Positions 18,334 through 20,923 of a DNA stretch of 20,923 nt are shown here, piece after piece. Source of the DNA: Chara braunii. Its lineage: Eukaryota > Streptophyta > Charophyceae > Charales > Characeae. A program made the position numbers and the translations under genes. The stretch covers positions 123,710 to 144,632 of the forward strand of contig BFEA01000859.1 of the NCBI GenBank assembly GCA_003427395.1, read 5' to 3'. The notes under the pieces were generated by a model that saw only the letters and a list, made by a program, of their open reading frames with translations, searched no databases and was not told the DNA's origin. The stretch's first letter is position 1. Each line of letters begins with the position of its first letter.

Positions 18334-19212
18334 GGTGCGCGCCTCAGTCCAAAAAAATGGGAAAAAGAAATAGAAGAAAATAAATATAAATATAAAAAGG
18401 GAGAAAAACGCTGGTCCGGTTGGGCCCGTGGTCGGGACCGGCACCAAAAATGCAAGAGGGATAGTCCCATGGGACCCTCAACCCCTCGACTTCTCCATCT
18501 CGCTCCTTCGCTCCATTGCTGTTTGCTGGCCATGATCCTCATCCTTGCTACATGACAGTCTGGTATTATAACCAATAGGGCTAGGCCAAAATCTGTTTAC
18601 AATAGGTCACTAATATCCTTATGACCGGGTATTTGCACTGTGACCGAATCTGCAAAAAATGAGGGAGGTCACACCTTGGCCTATCGGTATGTGGGGCCGC
18701 CACACTCCCATGCTTCATGCGAGGAGGTTCGCGCACTGTTTACGACAGACGGACACACCAGCTACCACACTGGAGATGAATTTCCCATTACCTCAAGTTC
18801 CTGAAAGCGACCACTTTTCAAAAGTCGCGCCTTCGCTACTTCGGCCCGGTTACCACATACAACTATTTTTATTGCAGGTGGGCGACCAAACAAAGCAATA
18901 CGAACGACGTGTATACACAAAAAAACCGTTTTTAGCCCAAAGTCTAGCCTACGCAGACACCATTTTACACAGGTAAGCAAAGCCCATGGGAGCGGACACA
19001 AACAGTGATCAACTTAGTTTTGGCAATGATCACAACAATGTCGGAATTTGTGTGCGCGCACCTCTACTAACCAACTTTCACCCGGTCCTTCAAAACACGC
19101 CTTAAAAATGCACACCCACGCACTCCCCGACCTAATTATGACAAGGAAGAGAATTGTCCGATCTCTGATAACCAGACACGACTCGTATGAAAGTAGGTGC
19201 ACCACTATCTCA

Positions 19213-19228
19213 ATTAGCAATTTAGCAT
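19213..19228 (+). other. 8-bp near-duplication in R copy 2 (footprint-like)
   Basis: Copy 2 reads ATTAGCAA then TTTAGCAT where copy 1 has a single ATTAGCAT (3844-3851). Both bases at the junction are changed to their complements (T to A, A to T). Copy 1 acts as the unoccupied control. Confidence 0.7.
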
Positions 19229-20188
19229 CACAAACTCAAGTTGTGTGGCATGCGAAAGCATGGGCAAATACCCTTGTAAGCTAGGTTACCAGGGCGGACG
19301 TCCGGGACCCCCCTAGATGTCGGACAACTGGGGAGACGTCCTTCGGTGACAAAAAAAAAGGGTTTCTCCTCACATGAGGAATATGCCACAAAAGTTTTGG
19401 GTCATTTAAGCCCGTAGATAAAAAGATAAAAATCGCCAAAGATGTCATTGTCAATTTCAACCAAACAGGACTATCTTGTCAGGGTGATTTTCAATCACGC
19501 GCTGTCAAAGGGGGGACTGTTCCATGCCAGTCAATAACAGTCAACACTAGAAAAGGATGGGCAGACATTGGGGAGGGCATTCTAACTTGCGTTGACTTAA
19601 TGCTAGTGTCGTGACGCGAGGCTGCTGGAGTTGTATGTTGGTGGCAGATGCTAGGAGTGGACGCCACACTTTTGGGAGATTGTACTGGCGCGTAGGAGGA
19701 GAAGGAGGATTAGGGTTGACTGGTATGAGAGGAGGGGAAGCTTACCTAGACTTACCTGGTGATGACACGTGAGATTTGCTCCTGTCTCCACGAAGGTGAA
19801 GAAGTGTTGCGCCATCCTTCATATCTGACTGCCAACGTGGAAGGAGGATTGGGGCCCTGTTCTGATCGGGATAGTAGTTATGATAAAGGATGTTAGGGGG
19901 AACATGCATTGCTGAGGTGGCATTAGTGGAGATGTCCCAAGTGGGAGTGGGTGAGAGGAAAACATACATGTGCTATTGATTATCATTGAGACTCTCCTCC
20001 TCTTCTCTGTCTTATCTCTTCCCTTACTCTTCTCTCATGCTCTTCTTTGGGATAGTACTCTTGAATAGTGCATGTGATCGAGACTTAAGACTTGTAATTC
20101 ACGATTGGAGACTTTGTGAGTCACGCTGGGTTCAGACTTTCATTGCATTGCTGATTAGCTCTCCGACGGGATTGGTTTCATTACAATT

Positions 20189-20200
20189 TGGTATCGAAAC
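20189..20200 (+). other. PBS-like motif in R copy 2
   Basis: TGGTATCGAAAC after cattaca-att. Same motif as at 4840-4851, here with C where copy 1 has T. Only the first part fits an initiator Met tRNA end. Confidence 0.25.
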
Positions 20201-20836
20201 AGTCTCCTCCTACCTCGCCATACTACTGATGACGATGCAGACGCGACACTCACGCGCTATAGGGATGGGCCACAGTGACCCACTAAAATGACGTGCTATA
20301 GTGACGCGCTAATTTGCTTTCCTACGAGACTGGGTTCATTACAGATACAATGGGGAAAACAAGGCAATTGAAGAAAGAAGATGGGGGGGGAAGAAAGGAA
20401 ACGAGAAAGAGGTTGAGGTAAGATACGTTACAGATGAGCCAGGAACATTCTCACCAGACCAGAAAAAACGAAAAGCCACTTGCATTCTAGATGTGTTAGG
20501 AAAATTTACTTTCTGAATTTTGTAACTGAATGTGTAGTAAATTCGTAATTGATTTTTTTTTCGGCGGAAAAAAAAAGTTCACCTTCTTCATGAGATGAGG
20601 AAATGTCCGTCCCTCCCTCTATGAGGTTGAAATAACGGCATCTCCCTAAAAAAAAAATAAAAAAATCTTTGAGCAAAGGAACGACTCATCCTACTTAGCA
20701 CCAGCCAAGGACTTTTGCAGTGACAAAGAGAAGGGAACAAATAAGGAGGGACGAGTAGGAGAGACAGAAACTTCGTCTGCACTCTACCCTTTTGGGGATG
20801 AAAGTCTGAAACGAGAAAAAAAGATCATGAGAGAGA

Positions 20837-20837
<1 letters not shown>

Positions 20838-20923
<86 letters not shown>
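20838..20923. repeat. (AC)n microsatellite, continuing past the window
   Basis: Uninterrupted AC dinucleotides to the last base. It is the counterpart of 14323-14392. Confidence 0.97.

Larger units (their letters stand above)
14677..18341 (-). mobile_element. degraded Ty3/gypsy element 2 (5' end missing)
   Basis: Same family group as element 1 but clearly diverged, minus strand. Sense order is protease, linker, RT, a large internal deletion, integrase, chromodomain-like tail, PPT (15781-15793), 3' LTR (14677-15780). Gag, leader and 5' LTR are absent because R copy 2 begins at 18342. RNase H and the integrase zinc finger N-side are lost at a junction near 16978; by comparison with element 1 about 0.9 kb is missing. 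Confidence 0.85.
18342..20923. repeat. repeat unit R, copy 2 (uninterrupted, runs off the window)
   Basis: Aligns with 2967-5223 and then directly with 14089 onward, so it shows the pre-insertion state; the junction gatgagg-aaat-gtcc is at 20594-20608. It begins inside the protease region of element 2. Small indels relative to copy 1 include an 8-base near-duplication (19213-19228), a 10-base one near 19530, about 40 extra bases near 20510-20560 and a shorter A run at 19351. I see no convincing gene in it. Confidence 0.88.

Noticed and set aside
20695-20919. Open frame of alternating Cys-Val on the minus strand
   Set aside because: It is a translation of the (AC)n microsatellite.

Overview
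This window is repeat-rich nuclear DNA, almost certainly from a plant-lineage (streptophyte) eukaryote. The evidence is nested Ty3/gypsy LTR retrotransposons with chromodomain-like integrase tails, initiator-Met-tRNA-type primer binding sites, tRNA-derived SINE-like pieces, long microsatellites, and no bacterial-style operons. The Pol wording resembles what I remember of Characeae (Chara braunii) Ty3 polyproteins; that is recall and was not checked. No intact host gene is visible.

Layout. 1-836: an LTR cut by the window edge, from a minus-strand element. 837-2700: non-repeat sequence with a coding-like minus-strand stretch (882-1235), an exon-like plus-strand stretch (1328-1558) and a decayed Asp/Asn/Arg/His-rich frame (about 1740-2290). 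2711-2924: two tandem tRNA-like units on the minus strand. 2967-5223: first part of repeat unit R, copy 1. 5224-14088: full-length Ty3/gypsy element 1 on the minus strand, with LTRs, PBS, leader, gag, protease, RT, RNase H, integrase, chromodomain-like tail and PPT; it is inactivated by frameshifts, stops and lost catalytic residues. 14089-14411: the rest of R copy 1, ending in (AC)n/(GA)n. 14499-14632: an (AATC)n-to-(GATT)n hairpin. 14677-18341: degraded related element 2, minus strand, with its 3' LTR, integrase, RT and protease remnants. 18342-20923: R copy 2, uninterrupted, ending in (AC)n at the window edge.

History. R copy 2 preserves the empty site (aaat at 20601-20604) into which element 1 inserted in copy 1 (left flank aagt, right flank aaat). 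R copies differ by roughly 5% in a hand-counted 300-base sample, and the element 1 LTRs by about 29 substitutions over about 930 bases. So R was duplicated first and element 1 arrived later. R copy 2 starts abruptly inside the protease of element 2, which fits a tandem duplication of a unit of about 6.5 kb as well as it fits insertion of an R-type transposon.

Most interesting signals. First, four 8-bp near-duplications share one structure: two copies of an octamer with one or both junction bases changed, mostly to the complement. They lie at three frameshifts of element 1 and at one R-copy difference with an internal control. They look like excision footprints of an hAT-type DNA transposon that is no longer there. 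Second, a perfectly phased GGGAAAC slippery heptamer lies three codons before the gag stop, with pol in the -1 frame. Third, a U3 hairpin is conserved with compensatory change across three LTR types.
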